DNA of 64,000 bases from J027 sp965215855 (GCA_965215855.1 CBDCER010000003.1:2232001-2296000); one strand, 5' to 3'. Counted from the stretch's first letter, positions 7,991 to 17,963 are shown. Notes: generated by a model from the sequence alone, not told the origin. Made by a program: numbers and translations.

Positions 7991-8958
7991 TAACGGTTTC
8001 GGCTCCGGGCAAATTGTTCCTACTGGGCGAACATGCAGTGGTTTACGATGGCAAGTGCTTGGTGACTGCCGTCGATTCGCGCTTACGGATGACTTTATCG
8101 CGTCAGAATTCGGCTACGTTGACAATTACTGCACCGGATGTCGGCCTGGATAAATGGTCTGCGCCGTTGACAACGGTCGTCAGCAAGACAGACTTCAGTG
8201 GTCCCAGTGCCTTTATCGAAAGTTGTGTGGCACTCTTTTACCGTCAATATCCGTTTGCGGAGGGGCTACAAATCGAAACGGCCAGTGATTTTGGTGCAAC
8301 ACTGGGCCTCGGTAGTTCATCGGCGACAGTGGCGGCGGCAGTGTTTGGTTTAGCGTCGCTGCTAAATGTAGATTTATCTCGACGGCAATTGTTTGATATG
8401 GGGGTGGAGGCTATTCAACAGGTGCAGCATCTGGGTTCAGGGGCTGATTTGGCGGCGGCGATATATGGTGGCACGCTTTACTATTCCAACCAATCTCCCA
8501 GAGACATCACGCCGCTAGACATCAACGACCTTCCGCTGCTCGTCGTCTATAGTGGAGCTAAAGCCGGAACCGTTAGCTATGTGAAACAGGTCCGGCAATT
8601 GCGCGATGAACGGCCGACGATTATTCAACCCATTATTGCGACGATGTTGACAATTGTTGATGCTGGACGCGAGGCTCTGGAAAATCATGACTGGGAACAC
8701 CTGGGACAGTTGATGAACATACAACATGGATTGCTGCATGGGGTGGGCGTTGATACGCTGTCCTTAGCTGAGATTGTCTTCGCGGCCCGCGATGCGGGGG
8801 CAATGGGGGCTAAATTAAGCGGGGCAGGCGGCGGTGATTGTGCCATTATTCTATGTCAACCCGATCAATGTATATCAGTCCGCGCTGCCCTGGAGTTGGC
8901 TGGAAAACGCGTTCTGGATTTCAAACCCAATGCAGCTGGCGTCCACCTCGAAGCCTGA
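7987..8958 (+). CDS. mvk: Mevalonate kinase
   Basis: 323 residues; start ATG at 7987, overlapping the preceding stop. GHMP-kinase motifs are all present: substrate loop APGKLFLLGEHAVVYDGK (about 6-23), ATP loop LGLGSSSATVAAA (about 103-115) and C-terminal KLSGAGGGDCAI (about 277-288). It phosphorylates mevalonate to 5-phosphomevalonate in isoprenoid synthesis. The GEHAVVYDGK form is characteristic of mevalonate kinase rather than homoserine or galactokinase. The other pathway genes are not in the window. It sits in an overlapping set with the CRP-like regulator and the DUF123 gene, whose reading frame begins inside its last 29 bases. Confidence 0.9.
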   Translation: MITVSAPGKLFLLGEHAVVYDGKCLVTAVDSRLRMTLSRQNSATLTITAPDVGLDKWSAPLTTVVSKTDFSGPSAFIESCVALFYRQYPFAEGLQIETASDFGATLGLGSSSATVAAAVFGLASLLNVDLSRRQLFDMGVEAIQQVQHLGSGADLAAAIYGGTLYYSNQSPRDITPLDINDLPLLVVYSGAKAGTVSYVKQVRQLRDERPTIIQPIIATMLTIVDAGREALENHDWEHLGQLMNIQHGLLHGVGVDTLSLAEIVFAARDAGAMGAKLSGAGGGDCAIILCQPDQCISVRAALELAGKRVLDFKPNAAGVHLEA

Positions 8959-9481
8959 GTTGATTTTGCTCGGCGAGGATTTGCCATGCGGAGCCTATGT
9001 GCTTCGTATACATGTTGAGAAGGCGCTGCATATTCGCTTTGGGCGTTTCAAAGGTGGCAAAGTTGTCGGCGTTTCAGCAGGCGAGTATGCGTATGTGGGA
9101 TCGGCGATCGGACGGAAGGGATCTACAACTTTGGCGGCTCGCCTGATCCGTCATGCTACCCGCAGTGATGGTTCGCTACCACATTCTATCCGGAAAGAAA
9201 TCATACGACAGCTTGGTGGAAAAACCCCGAAGGCTAAAACTCTGTTTTGGAATATTGATTATTTGTTGGATGAACAGGCGGCTACGATTGTACAGGTCTA
9301 TGTGCTTCGTAGCATGAAACACCTGGAGGTGGCTGTTGCTCAGACCATGATGCAAGACGCTGTGGTTTTTGAGAGTGGCTTAGGTGCTAATGATGCCCCC
9401 GGCCAGACCCATTTGCTGCGAATTGAATATGGTGATGTGTGGTGGGATTCCTTGAGAGAACGTCTTCTGCTGATAGATTGA
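8930..9481 (+). CDS. DUF123 family protein
   Basis: 183 residues from the ATG at 8930, which lies inside the end of mvk; longer upstream starts would lie deeper in mvk and are unlikely. The core CGAYVLRIHVEKALHIRFG, then GEYAYVGSA, then RLIRHATR and WNIDYLL is the DUF123 pattern, a small domain distantly like GIY-YIG nucleases (AYVGSA corresponds to the YVG strand). It is found alone or fused to endonuclease III in other genomes. The biochemical role is unproven. Gene order suggests it is read from the CRP promoter together with mvk. Confidence 0.78.
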   Translation: MQLASTSKPELILLGEDLPCGAYVLRIHVEKALHIRFGRFKGGKVVGVSAGEYAYVGSAIGRKGSTTLAARLIRHATRSDGSLPHSIRKEIIRQLGGKTPKAKTLFWNIDYLLDEQAATIVQVYVLRSMKHLEVAVAQTMMQDAVVFESGLGANDAPGQTHLLRIEYGDVWWDSLRERLLLID

Positions 9482-9575
9482 TATTGTTCCTGTGACAGAT
9501 CGCCGTAGACTTCGTGCTTTTATCGGGAACTATTGGTATATTTAATCAACGTCTCACTGGTATTGGGCAAACCAA

Positions 9576-11771
9576 ATGTCAATAAATCGCTACGAAATCC
9601 GGCTGCCAGCAGAGAAACATAGCCTCAATCGTGTCTACGATTTTTTCCGCGAGACCAGTCAAGACATTGGTTTGTCGCCCCAAGCCCACTTCGATATTGA
9701 ACTGTCGATTGAGGAAGCCCTGACCAACGTCATTACCCATGCCTATGAAGACTACATAGGCGATTTTATGCTACGGATCACGCATGAAGGCAATTGGGTG
9801 GAAATAACTATTCAGGATTGGGGCAAGCCATTTAATCCCGACACCATTAAACCGTTTGACTACAGTGCGCCAGTTCATACACGGATCAACGGTGGCATGG
9901 GCGTCCATTTCATGCGAACTTTGATGGATAGTGTCCAGTACCGGTTTGATGAAGTTGAAGGGACGATTCTGACCATGACGAAGAATCTTGATCCATTCTC
10001 GCAGCCCCCACCAATACAGGAACAGATTGAACACGAACTCCAGGTTTTTGATGATGTGGCACGGGCTATCTCGACAGAACATGATCTTAATACCCTGTTA
10101 GATTTAATTGTGGATAAGCTGACGGATGTGGTCAATGCAGATCGTGGCACATTGTATTTGCTGGATCATGAAGAAGATGAACTGGTTTCAAAAATCCTGC
10201 AGGATGAGACAGGTCGTCTGAGTGAAATCCGGCTGAAAGTAGGGGAAGGTATTGCTGGGCATGTGGCGGCCACAGGCGAGACCATCAATATCAAATCGGC
10301 TGAAGATAGTCCCTATTTCGCTAAAAACTTTGATAAACGTTCCGGCTATCAGACGCGCACCATGATCTGCACACCGATGCGCGATGCACTGGGCCAGATC
10401 AATGGCGTGGTGCAGTTGCTGAACAAGCGGGATGGTGTGTTTACACGCCGTGATGAAGTCATTTTGCAAGTGTTGGCGTCGCAGGCGGCCATTGCTATCG
10501 AAAACGCTCGTTTGCTGGCCTCGGAGCAGGAGCGTCGTCGGGTTGCTGATACGTTGCGCGAAGTCTCCTCAATCATCAACAGCGCCTTCGAGTTAGAGGA
10601 GGTGTTGGCCTTAATCCTGCGTGAAGTGGAACGTGTGTTGCCGTTTGAAAGCACGGCGATTTTGCTGATTGAGGGGGAGGAGTTGGTGGTCCGTGCTGCT
10701 AGAGGATTCTCCATTCCTATTGAGTATAGTTTGCCAATCTTCCGGCTCGACGAAAACGCCTTAATTCATGAGCTGGTACAGAGTCGGACGCCCATTATCA
10801 TCCCTGACGTTTTAGAAGACCCACGTTGGATTGATATTGAAGAAACACGCGGCATACGGTCATGGTTGGGCATTCCGCTCATTGTGGAAAATCACGTAAT
10901 TGGAGAATTGGGGCTCAATCATGGAACGCCCAGTATTTACCGTCAATTCCATGCCGAAATCGCGCTGACATTTGCGAACCAGGCTGCGGCTGCCATCGAA
11001 CGGGCACGCCTGCACCAACAGACGCTTCTTCAGGCGCGATTGCAACAAGAAGCCGAGACGGCTCGCCGAATCCAATCCAGTCTATTGCCGGACGCTGCAC
11101 CGCAAATTGAAGGATGGGACATTGCTGCCAGTTGGCAGCCCGCCAAAGAAGTTGCTGGCGATTTCTATGACTTCATCGACTTGCCGGAAGATCGTCTGGG
11201 GTTTGTGGTAGCAGATGTTTGTGGCAAAGGCATTCCCGCCTCGCTCTTCATGGCCGTCTCACGCACGGTTTTTCGTGTGTTGGCGCTGGCTGATACACCG
11301 CCTGCATTATTGCTGGCCGATGTCAACAATAAACTGAAAGCCGAAAGTACCGCCAATATGTTTGTGACGCTGTTCTATGGCATCTTGAACATTAGGACAG
11401 GCGAATTGCACTATAGCAATGGCGGCCACAATCCGCCGATATTGTTGCGGCAACACGGTGATACATTGTCGATTGGCTCGAGTGGCCCGGCATTGGGCGT
11501 TTTTCCGAATGTGCCATATGAAGCGACTACGCTCACGATAGTTCCAGGAGATGTGTTGGTGGTCTACACCGATGGCGTGACGGAAGCGATTAATGATGAA
11601 GAGGAGGAATTTGAAGAAGACCGCTTAACGGATTGCATCTCCGACAATCGTGATGAAACAGCCCAACTTATTAACCATAGTATCCAGCAGGCGGTTCGTG
11701 AATTCACGGCTGATGCTCCTCCGGCTGATGACGCGACCATTTTGGTCATCAAGCGCACCGTGCCATCTTAA
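9576..11771 (+). CDS. RsbW-like kinase - GAF - GAF - SpoIIE/RsbU phosphatase fusion
   Basis: 731 residues. Residues 1-about 135 are an anti-sigma-factor serine kinase ATPase domain (N-box EEALTNVITHAY; G1 DWGKPFNP; G2 GGMGVHFM). Two GAF domains follow (about 165-310 and 340-485), then a PP2C-type SpoIIE phosphatase (about 505-725). Its metal-binding aspartates are visible: AGDFYD, VADVCGKG, YTDGVTEA and DDATILVI. In partner-switching systems the kinase phosphorylates an anti-sigma-factor antagonist (STAS protein) and the phosphatase removes the phosphate; here both are on one chain with two sensor domains between. No sigma factor or STAS gene is adjacent. No good Shine-Dalgarno is visible at the ATG. 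Confidence 0.88.
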   Translation: MSINRYEIRLPAEKHSLNRVYDFFRETSQDIGLSPQAHFDIELSIEEALTNVITHAYEDYIGDFMLRITHEGNWVEITIQDWGKPFNPDTIKPFDYSAPVHTRINGGMGVHFMRTLMDSVQYRFDEVEGTILTMTKNLDPFSQPPPIQEQIEHELQVFDDVARAISTEHDLNTLLDLIVDKLTDVVNADRGTLYLLDHEEDELVSKILQDETGRLSEIRLKVGEGIAGHVAATGETINIKSAEDSPYFAKNFDKRSGYQTRTMICTPMRDALGQINGVVQLLNKRDGVFTRRDEVILQVLASQAAIAIENARLLASEQERRRVADTLREVSSIINSAFELEEVLALILREVERVLPFESTAILLIEGEELVVRAARGFSIPIEYSLPIFRLDENALIHELVQSRTPIIIPDVLEDPRWIDIEETRGIRSWLGIPLIVENHVIGELGLNHGTPSIYRQFHAEIALTFANQAAAAIERARLHQQTLLQARLQQEAETARRIQSSLLPDAAPQIEGWDIAASWQPAKEVAGDFYDFIDLPEDRLGFVVADVCGKGIPASLFMAVSRTVFRVLALADTPPALLLADVNNKLKAESTANMFVTLFYGILNIRTGELHYSNGGHNPPILLRQHGDTLSIGSSGPALGVFPNVPYEATTLTIVPGDVLVVYTDGVTEAINDEEEEFEEDRLTDCISDNRDETAQLINHSIQQAVREFTADAPPADDATILVIKRTVPS

Positions 11772-11925
11772 AGAAATCTAATGCTCATCAACATAGCTAC
11801 TATTGGGAAGCACAGGGTGCTGATGACACTCCTATCACATAACAAAATACACTTGCAGAATTCTGATTTTGCCGTTTATCTTTAAGGGTAAGCTGTTTTC
11901 TTATTTCTAAATTGAAAGGGTAAGC

Positions 11926-13674
11926 ATGGCTACCAGAAAAGTTCCGAGCGACCTGGATATTGCACAGGCTGCAACGCTGCACCCCATTCTTGATATTGCA
12001 GCAAAAGTTGGTTTGACTGAAGACGACCTGGATCTTTACGGCAAATACAAAGCAAAAGTTCATCTGGATGTGCGTGAACGCTTTGCTGATCGCCCGATGG
12101 GTAAATATATCGATGTGACCGCCATCACCCCGACCCCGCTGGGTGAAGGCAAGACCACCACGACGGTTGGTTTAACACAGGCGTTGGGCAAAATCGGTCA
12201 CAATGCGGTGTGCTGCATTCGTCAGCCAAGTATGGGGCCGACCTTTGGCATTAAAGGTGGCGCAGCTGGTGGCGGCTACAGCCAGGTCATCCCCATGGAG
12301 GATTTCAACCTGCATCTGACCGGTGATATTCATGCCATCAGTGTTGCCCATAGCCTCGTTGCAGCAGCGATTGACGCACGTTGGTATCACGAGAGTATTC
12401 GCAACGATGAGAGGCTGGCAAAAGTGGGCCTCAAACGCCTGAATATCAATCCCTATGACATCACCTGGCGGCGTGTGGTCGATATGAATGACCGTGCGCT
12501 GCGGAATGTCATCGTGGGGTTGGGGCCGCGTGCTGACGGGTTTGAGCGCCAGACGGGTTTCGACATCACGGTTGCTAGCGAACTGATGGCAATTTTGGCG
12601 CTGACCACTGGTCTCCAAGATTTACGTGAGCGCGTGGGGCGTGTGGTTATCGGCAACAACATGGATAAAGAACCGATTACACTGGAAGACCTGGAAGTGG
12701 CCGGCGCAGTCACGGTACTGTTAAAAGACGCTTTGATGCCGAATCTGCTGCAAACGCTGGAAGGGCAACCTGCCTTTGTCCATGCCGGGCCATTTGCCAA
12801 TATCGCGCACGGCAATAGTAGTGTAATCGCCGACCAGGTGGCTCTGCCCATTTCCGACTACGTAGTGACGGAAAGTGGCTTTGGCGCAGACATCGGCATG
12901 GAGAAATTCTTCAACATCAAGTGTCGTACCAGTGGCCTGATTCCGGATTGCGTCGTGCTGGTCTCTACGATTCGTGCCCTCAAGATGCACGGCGGGGGGC
13001 CGCGTGTGGTTCCTGGCCGTCCACTCGATTCGGCCTATACCAGCGAAAATCTGGAATTGTTGGAAGCTGGGGCAGTGAATATGGTGGCGCATATCGAAGT
13101 GGCGCGGAAATTCGGCGTGCCGGTCGTGGTTGCCATCAACCGCTTCACCGATGATACGGATGCTGAGGTCGATTTGGTGAAACGCATCGCTGAAGAAGCT
13201 GGAGCATATGCCGCTGTAGCTACTGATCACTGGACATGGGGCGGCGATGGCGCACTCGATCTGGCGCAGGCTGTAGCTGACGCCTGTGAGCAACCGAGTG
13301 ACTTCAAATTCTTGTATGATGTCAACTTGCCCATCAAAGAGAAAATTGAGATCATCGCCCGCGAAGTTTATGGAGCCGATGGTGTGGTATTCGAGCCACT
13401 GGCCGAGAAGCAAATTAAGAGCTATGAAGCTAATGGCTTTGGCAACCTGCCCATCTGCATGGCGAAGACACACCTCAGCCTCAGCCACGACCCGAACCTG
13501 AAGGGCCGTCCAACTGGTTTCATCGTTCCAGTGCGCGAAGCACGTGCCAGTATTGGAGCTGGGTTCATCTATCCGCTGTTGGGTGAAATGCGGACTATGC
13601 CGGGCTTGCCTTCCAGACCAGCCTACATGGGTGTGGATATTGATGAGGATGGGCGCGTCGTTGGCCTGTTCTAA
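11926..13674 (+). CDS. fhs: Formate--tetrahydrofolate ligase
   Basis: 582 residues, a little longer than the usual 550-560. The P-loop-like TPLGEGKTTTTVGL (about 66-79) and the surrounding RQPSMGPTFGIKGGAAGGGY are diagnostic. The enzyme makes 10-formyl-THF from formate, THF and ATP in one-carbon metabolism; it also serves the Wood-Ljungdahl methyl branch in some anaerobes, but no other genes of that pathway are here. The start is preceded by AAAGGG about seven bases upstream. It is monocistronic, with 154 bases of upstream non-coding sequence and a terminator at 13698-13735. Confidence 0.95.
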   Translation: MATRKVPSDLDIAQAATLHPILDIAAKVGLTEDDLDLYGKYKAKVHLDVRERFADRPMGKYIDVTAITPTPLGEGKTTTTVGLTQALGKIGHNAVCCIRQPSMGPTFGIKGGAAGGGYSQVIPMEDFNLHLTGDIHAISVAHSLVAAAIDARWYHESIRNDERLAKVGLKRLNINPYDITWRRVVDMNDRALRNVIVGLGPRADGFERQTGFDITVASELMAILALTTGLQDLRERVGRVVIGNNMDKEPITLEDLEVAGAVTVLLKDALMPNLLQTLEGQPAFVHAGPFANIAHGNSSVIADQVALPISDYVVTESGFGADIGMEKFFNIKCRTSGLIPDCVVLVSTIRALKMHGGGPRVVPGRPLDSAYTSENLELLEAGAVNMVAHIEVARKFGVPVVVAINRFTDDTDAEVDLVKRIAEEAGAYAAVATDHWTWGGDGALDLAQAVADACEQPSDFKFLYDVNLPIKEKIEIIAREVYGADGVVFEPLAEKQIKSYEANGFGNLPICMAKTHLSLSHDPNLKGRPTGFIVPVREARASIGAGFIYPLLGEMRTMPGLPSRPAYMGVDIDEDGRVVGLF

Positions 13675-13697
13675 AATTTGATTGTTGATGTGCTATG

Positions 13698-13735
13698 ATT
13701 AAGGGGAGATGCCACAACATTTCCCCTTAATTTTT
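13698..13735 (+). terminator. Intrinsic terminator of fhs
   Basis: A ten-base stem pairs 13698-13707 with 13722-13731 (core TTAAGGGGA / TCCCCTTAA), closing a 14-base loop and followed by Ts. Confidence 0.75.
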
Positions 13736-13749
13736 GGCTGGAGGGACAT

Positions 13750-15054
13750 ATGCGGGATGTAAGTAGTATGGTCGAAACCGCGCTGGCGGCTTATAAGTCT
13801 GGCAAGAAATCCAAAGCGCGTGAAATGTTGACGGAAGTGGTGGATATTGCCCCCCATAACGAGAAGGGGTGGCTTTATTTAAGCTTGGTGGTTGATTCGC
13901 TGGATGAGCAGGAAATTTGTCTGGAGAATGTGCTGGCAATTAATCCTCATAATGTGCAGGCGCAAAAGGCGCTGACCGTGATATTAGAAAAACAAGGGAA
14001 ACCACCCAAAACATTCGCGGCTCCACCAACTCCGCAAATTCCACCAGCTCCAACGCCCGTGCCGCCAACCCCAACGCCTGCTCCTGCGGCCCCCGAAGAT
14101 GGTATGGGACCTGGCTGGGGTGATATGCTTGATGCCACTCCCGATATGGACTTTGCTGACTTTGCGCCAACTACACCTGTCGCCAGCCCTCCCGAGACAA
14201 CTACACCTGATTCAGCAACAGCTAATCCCTCTGCTTCTGCCACAACGGCAGCTGAGGATACCAGTTGGCTCGACGAAACCCCCTGGCAGGTTGATGCTAG
14301 CGATCCAGCTATTAGCGGTGGAGGCCTTGATCTTGGTTCCGGTTGGCCGGAAGCTCCCCCTGTTGCTGAGGATGAAGCTATTCCAACTAGTGTGGAATGG
14401 GGTAAAGAGGAAGCCAGCACACCATCTTATCCTGATTCTGGACAGGTGGTTGATGAGCCAGTATCTCAAGAGTGGGATAATTGGATGAGCAGCATGAATC
14501 TGGGAAGTAGTGAGGATGCGGCGACTTCGGATTCTGTGGCCTCGTTTGGCACTACTGTACCCTCTGAAGCTCCAATTGAAACACCAACAGAGATTCCTGT
14601 AACCAGTGCTGATCCCGTATCTACTACCGACACCGATGCGGACGATGGTTGGTCGGCGATGTGGAGCGCGGGTGATGGTGTTGATCTTGAAGAGGAATCC
14701 TCGCCATTTACAAGCCCGATTAATGATGTCACCGAAGCTGCTATCGAGGAGTTTGCAACAGCGACGGATGTCGATAGTTTGGATGACGACCTGGCATCGC
14801 TTGATGAAATGCCGAGTAGTGCCAGTGCGTTGTATGATGTTGATGATGAAGACGACGATGATTTCTTCGACCTGGGCTTTTTGGATGATGCTGAACATCA
14901 GGCTAAATCGCGAGCAATGCAATTTTTTGCCCAAATTCCCGATGAGATTCAAGTGGGTGATCAATCTGGTGGTGGGAGAGCCGGAGTCGTCATTCTATTT
15001 TTGCTGAATTTATTGGCTGTGGCGGGATTGGTCGCTCAATTTATAGTGAACTGA
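13750..15054 (+). CDS. TPR-module protein with acidic/Pro-rich linker and C-terminal membrane anchor
   Basis: 434 residues. Residues about 5-75 form two TPR-like helical hairpins with the signature LAINPHNVQAQKAL, nearly the same as in four genes at 48428-52348. A long low-complexity linker follows: first Pro/Thr/Ala, then Asp/Glu/Ser-rich (about 85-385). One hydrophobic segment near the C-terminus (about 412-431) would anchor it with the TPR and linker in the cytoplasm (a tail anchor), as there is no signal peptide. SD GGAGGG precedes the ATG. Likely a scaffold; no catalytic motif. The partner is unknown. Confidence 0.7.
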   Translation: MRDVSSMVETALAAYKSGKKSKAREMLTEVVDIAPHNEKGWLYLSLVVDSLDEQEICLENVLAINPHNVQAQKALTVILEKQGKPPKTFAAPPTPQIPPAPTPVPPTPTPAPAAPEDGMGPGWGDMLDATPDMDFADFAPTTPVASPPETTTPDSATANPSASATTAAEDTSWLDETPWQVDASDPAISGGGLDLGSGWPEAPPVAEDEAIPTSVEWGKEEASTPSYPDSGQVVDEPVSQEWDNWMSSMNLGSSEDAATSDSVASFGTTVPSEAPIETPTEIPVTSADPVSTTDTDADDGWSAMWSAGDGVDLEEESSPFTSPINDVTEAAIEEFATATDVDSLDDDLASLDEMPSSASALYDVDDEDDDDFFDLGFLDDAEHQAKSRAMQFFAQIPDEIQVGDQSGGGRAGVVILFLLNLLAVAGLVAQFIVN

Positions 15055-15086
15055 ATTTCAGTAGCACAGCACAAGTGCCGTAAAAT

Positions 15087-15119
15087 ACTGCCCACTAGCC
15101 AATGTAACCAGTGGGCAGT
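15087..15119. terminator. Bidirectional terminator between convergent genes
   Basis: ACTGCCCACT (15087-15096) pairs perfectly with AGTGGGCAGT (15110-15119), flanked by A-rich sequence on the left and T-rich on the right. It serves the TPR gene and leuS, which converge here. Confidence 0.75.
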
Positions 15120-15135
15120 TGTATTTCATGGTGTG

Positions 15136-17916
15136 TTAGACGACAATGCTCATCATATAGCGTTGAGCAATGTAGATCATCTTGCGTGGTTCTTTGTCGC
15201 CCAGATAGCGTTGCACCTGCTCTGAAGCCAGAACCTTCGCTTTGGCATCTTCTTCGCTGATGTCTGCCGGAACCTGAATCTTGTCGCGCACTTTGCCATT
15301 GATCTGCACGACCAAAGTCACCACGTCTTCGGCAGCGATGTCTGCGTCGTATTCCGGCCACTCTTGCAAATGGATGCTGTAGGGCAGACCCAACCGTGAC
15401 CACAACTCCTCAGTAACAAACGGCGTTATAGGGGCCATCAAACGCAACATAGTATTGACAATTTCTTCCCAGGTTTCGCGGCCAATGGATTGATTGCGGA
15501 CTGCGGCTTTGATCTCATTCCGCAACCCCATCAATGCCGCGACAGCCGTATTGAAACTGAAGCGTTCCATGCTGTTGCTGACCTGTTGAATGGCCTGATG
15601 TGCTTTACGGCGAATGTCGCGCTCGACTTTGGGATCGCCGGTTGCAGAGGGTGGCCCAACATTGACAATTTCACACACATCGTTGATCCAACGCACGACG
15701 CCCTGTACACCTTTGGGATCCCAGGGGCCACCCTTTTCCCAATCGAAGGCGAACATCAGATAGGCGCGTACCGTATCACCGCCATATTGCGCTACCAATT
15801 CATCGGGGTTGACGACGTTGCCCTTGCTCTTGGACATGCGCTGGATGTCTAGATGATGCTGCAATTGATCGACACGGGCCTCACCTTCCATCTCCGGAAT
15901 AATGATTTCCGCATCCGGCAAGATTTCGACGGTCTTCAACTCGTCACCCATCTGCACGTTGATGATGTTCTCGGTGCGACGCATGACCTCGCCCATCACG
16001 CCATCAAATGATGATGGTGCATCTTGCGGATCAATAACCTCGACGCGCTCGGCGAACAGTTTGCTATCTTCGGTATAGCCCGATGCCAGCACGAAGTGGC
16101 CGGTCCGCTCCGCACCCAAGACTTGCCCTTGATTGCGTACCACGATCATTGGCTCGTCGAACAACTCATCTGGATTTCGCCCATGTTGCTGCATGACCTC
16201 AGCCGTTTTATCAAAGATACCCAAATCACGCATCGCTTTGGTGAAAAAGCGTGTATATAATAGATGCATGGTGGCGTGTTCGGCCCCGCCAGTATAGGTA
16301 TCGACAGGCAGCCAGTAGGCCGCTTCTTCGGGGTCGAAGGGCGCAGCATCAAATGCTGGCGACAGGTAGCGATATTGATACCAGGATGAACACATGAAGG
16401 TGTCCATGGTATCCGTCTCGCGGCGGATTGGAGTGCCGTCTTTATCGGTTGCATACATAAACGGCTCGTGATAAGTCAGTGGGCTGCGGCCTGTCGGCAT
16501 GAACTCCACGTCTTCGGGTAACACTACCGGCATGGCGGCATCATCAACAGCACGAACCGCGTCATTACCGTCGTAGATCATCGGAATGGGTGCGCCCCAA
16601 TAGCGTTGACGGCTGATTAACCAATCGCGCATACGATAGTTAACGGCTTCCTCACCGATGTTTTGCGCTTCCAACCAATCAATCACATCATTAATAGCCG
16701 GATTCTTGCGCCCTTTCCGATTGTTAGAATCTGTTCCATCGAATTGGCCGCTATTAATCATCAAGCCCGCGCCATCATACGCGGCTTCCATTGTGTTGCC
16801 ATCGAAGTTTTCGCCTTTGGGCTGGATGACGGGCCGCACTTCCAGGTCAAATTTGCGGGCGAACTCGAAGTCGCGCTGGTCATGGGCAGGAACGGCCATA
16901 ATTGCGCCTGTGCCATAGCTAATCATGACATAATCAGCAATCCAGATCGGGATGCGCTCGCCATTCACAGGATTGGTGGCATACCCGCCGGTGAAGATGC
17001 CGGTTTTCTCGCGGTCTTCGGCCATGCGCTCGATTTCGGTGGCGTTGACCGCATTTTCCCGGTAGGTTTCTATGGCGTCGCGCTGGTCGTCTGTCGTCAC
17101 CTTATCTACCAACGGATGCTCCGGAGCCAACACCATAAACGTTGCCCCCCACAGCGTATCAGGCCGTGTGGTGAAGATTTCAATGGGATCTTCATCTTCG
17201 GTATGGAAGGTCACTTTTGCACCTTCGCTACGCCCAATCCAGTTGGTTTGCATGATGCGGATGGGTTCCGGCCAATCTATCCCCGCGAAGTCCAACAACT
17301 CATCGGCGTAATCCGTGATTTTGAAGAACCACTGTGTCATCAATTTCTGGATGACAGGCTGGCCGGTGCGCTCGTCTTTGCCATCAATGACCTGCTCGTT
17401 TGCCAACACGGTCTGCAAAGTGGGCGACCAGTTGACCAGTGCCTCACCGCGATAGGCCAGACCATGTTCGTAGAACTTTTTGAAGAACCATTGCGACCAT
17501 TCGTAATATTCCGGCGTGCAACTGATGGCCTCACGCTTCCAGTCGAACATAGCGCCCATGCTCCGCAGTTGGCCGCGCATCCGCTCGATGTTGGCATAAG
17601 TCCATTTCCAGGGATGGATATTGCGTGAAATGGCAGCTTGCTCGGCGGGCAGCCCAAAGGCATCGAAGCCCATTGGGAATAGCACGTTGTAGCCCTTCAT
17701 CCGCATATAACGAGCACGGGCATCGGATGGAGTCATGGCAAACCAGTGACCGATATGCAAGTCACCAGAAGGATAGGGCAACATAGTCAGCGCGTAGTGT
17801 TTGGGCCTATCCCAATCTACATTGGAGCGATAAATTTGATCGGCTTCCCACTGGCGTGCCCAGTGGTCTTCGATTTCCTGGTGGACATAGTCCTGGGTGC
17901 GTACTTGATCGGTCAT
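15136..17916 (-). CDS. leuS: Leucyl-tRNA synthetase
   Basis: 926 residues. Class I synthetase motifs: PYPSGDLHIGHW (HIGH box, about 48-59) and RMSKSKGNVV (KMSKS box, about 710). The CP1 editing domain lies between. It attaches leucine to tRNA-Leu. The part just before KMSKS, from QGQVLGAERTG to the box, is about 100 residues, larger than in the short LeuRS forms; this is the position of the leucine-specific insertion of bacterial LeuRS. The ATG has GGAAGGAA upstream. The gene lies behind a Leu T-box leader (18279-18598), a 47-codon ORF and a second terminator hairpin, so its expression is probably tied to uncharged tRNA-Leu. Confidence 0.96.
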   Translation of the reverse strand: MTDQVRTQDYVHQEIEDHWARQWEADQIYRSNVDWDRPKHYALTMLPYPSGDLHIGHWFAMTPSDARARYMRMKGYNVLFPMGFDAFGLPAEQAAISRNIHPWKWTYANIERMRGQLRSMGAMFDWKREAISCTPEYYEWSQWFFKKFYEHGLAYRGEALVNWSPTLQTVLANEQVIDGKDERTGQPVIQKLMTQWFFKITDYADELLDFAGIDWPEPIRIMQTNWIGRSEGAKVTFHTEDEDPIEIFTTRPDTLWGATFMVLAPEHPLVDKVTTDDQRDAIETYRENAVNATEIERMAEDREKTGIFTGGYATNPVNGERIPIWIADYVMISYGTGAIMAVPAHDQRDFEFARKFDLEVRPVIQPKGENFDGNTMEAAYDGAGLMINSGQFDGTDSNNRKGRKNPAINDVIDWLEAQNIGEEAVNYRMRDWLISRQRYWGAPIPMIYDGNDAVRAVDDAAMPVVLPEDVEFMPTGRSPLTYHEPFMYATDKDGTPIRRETDTMDTFMCSSWYQYRYLSPAFDAAPFDPEEAAYWLPVDTYTGGAEHATMHLLYTRFFTKAMRDLGIFDKTAEVMQQHGRNPDELFDEPMIVVRNQGQVLGAERTGHFVLASGYTEDSKLFAERVEVIDPQDAPSSFDGVMGEVMRRTENIINVQMGDELKTVEILPDAEIIIPEMEGEARVDQLQHHLDIQRMSKSKGNVVNPDELVAQYGGDTVRAYLMFAFDWEKGGPWDPKGVQGVVRWINDVCEIVNVGPPSATGDPKVERDIRRKAHQAIQQVSNSMERFSFNTAVAALMGLRNEIKAAVRNQSIGRETWEEIVNTMLRLMAPITPFVTEELWSRLGLPYSIHLQEWPEYDADIAAEDVVTLVVQINGKVRDKIQVPADISEEDAKAKVLASEQVQRYLGDKEPRKMIYIAQRYMMSIVV

Positions 17917-17963
17917 TGGGATTCCTTCCTACTACTCATCGACGTTCATTCAATATTCACAAC

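Noticed and set aside
12721..13488. 255-codon minus-strand frame in fhs
   Set aside because: Shadow of the conserved formate-THF ligase coding strand.
14212..14964. 250-codon minus-strand frame in the acidic linker gene
   Set aside because: Antisense of a low-complexity Asp/Ser/Thr linker, which leaves the other strand free of stops.
16663..17628. Long plus-strand frame (321 codons) opposite leuS
   Set aside because: Antisense shadow of the LeuRS catalytic and editing parts; no ribosome site and no recognisable domain.
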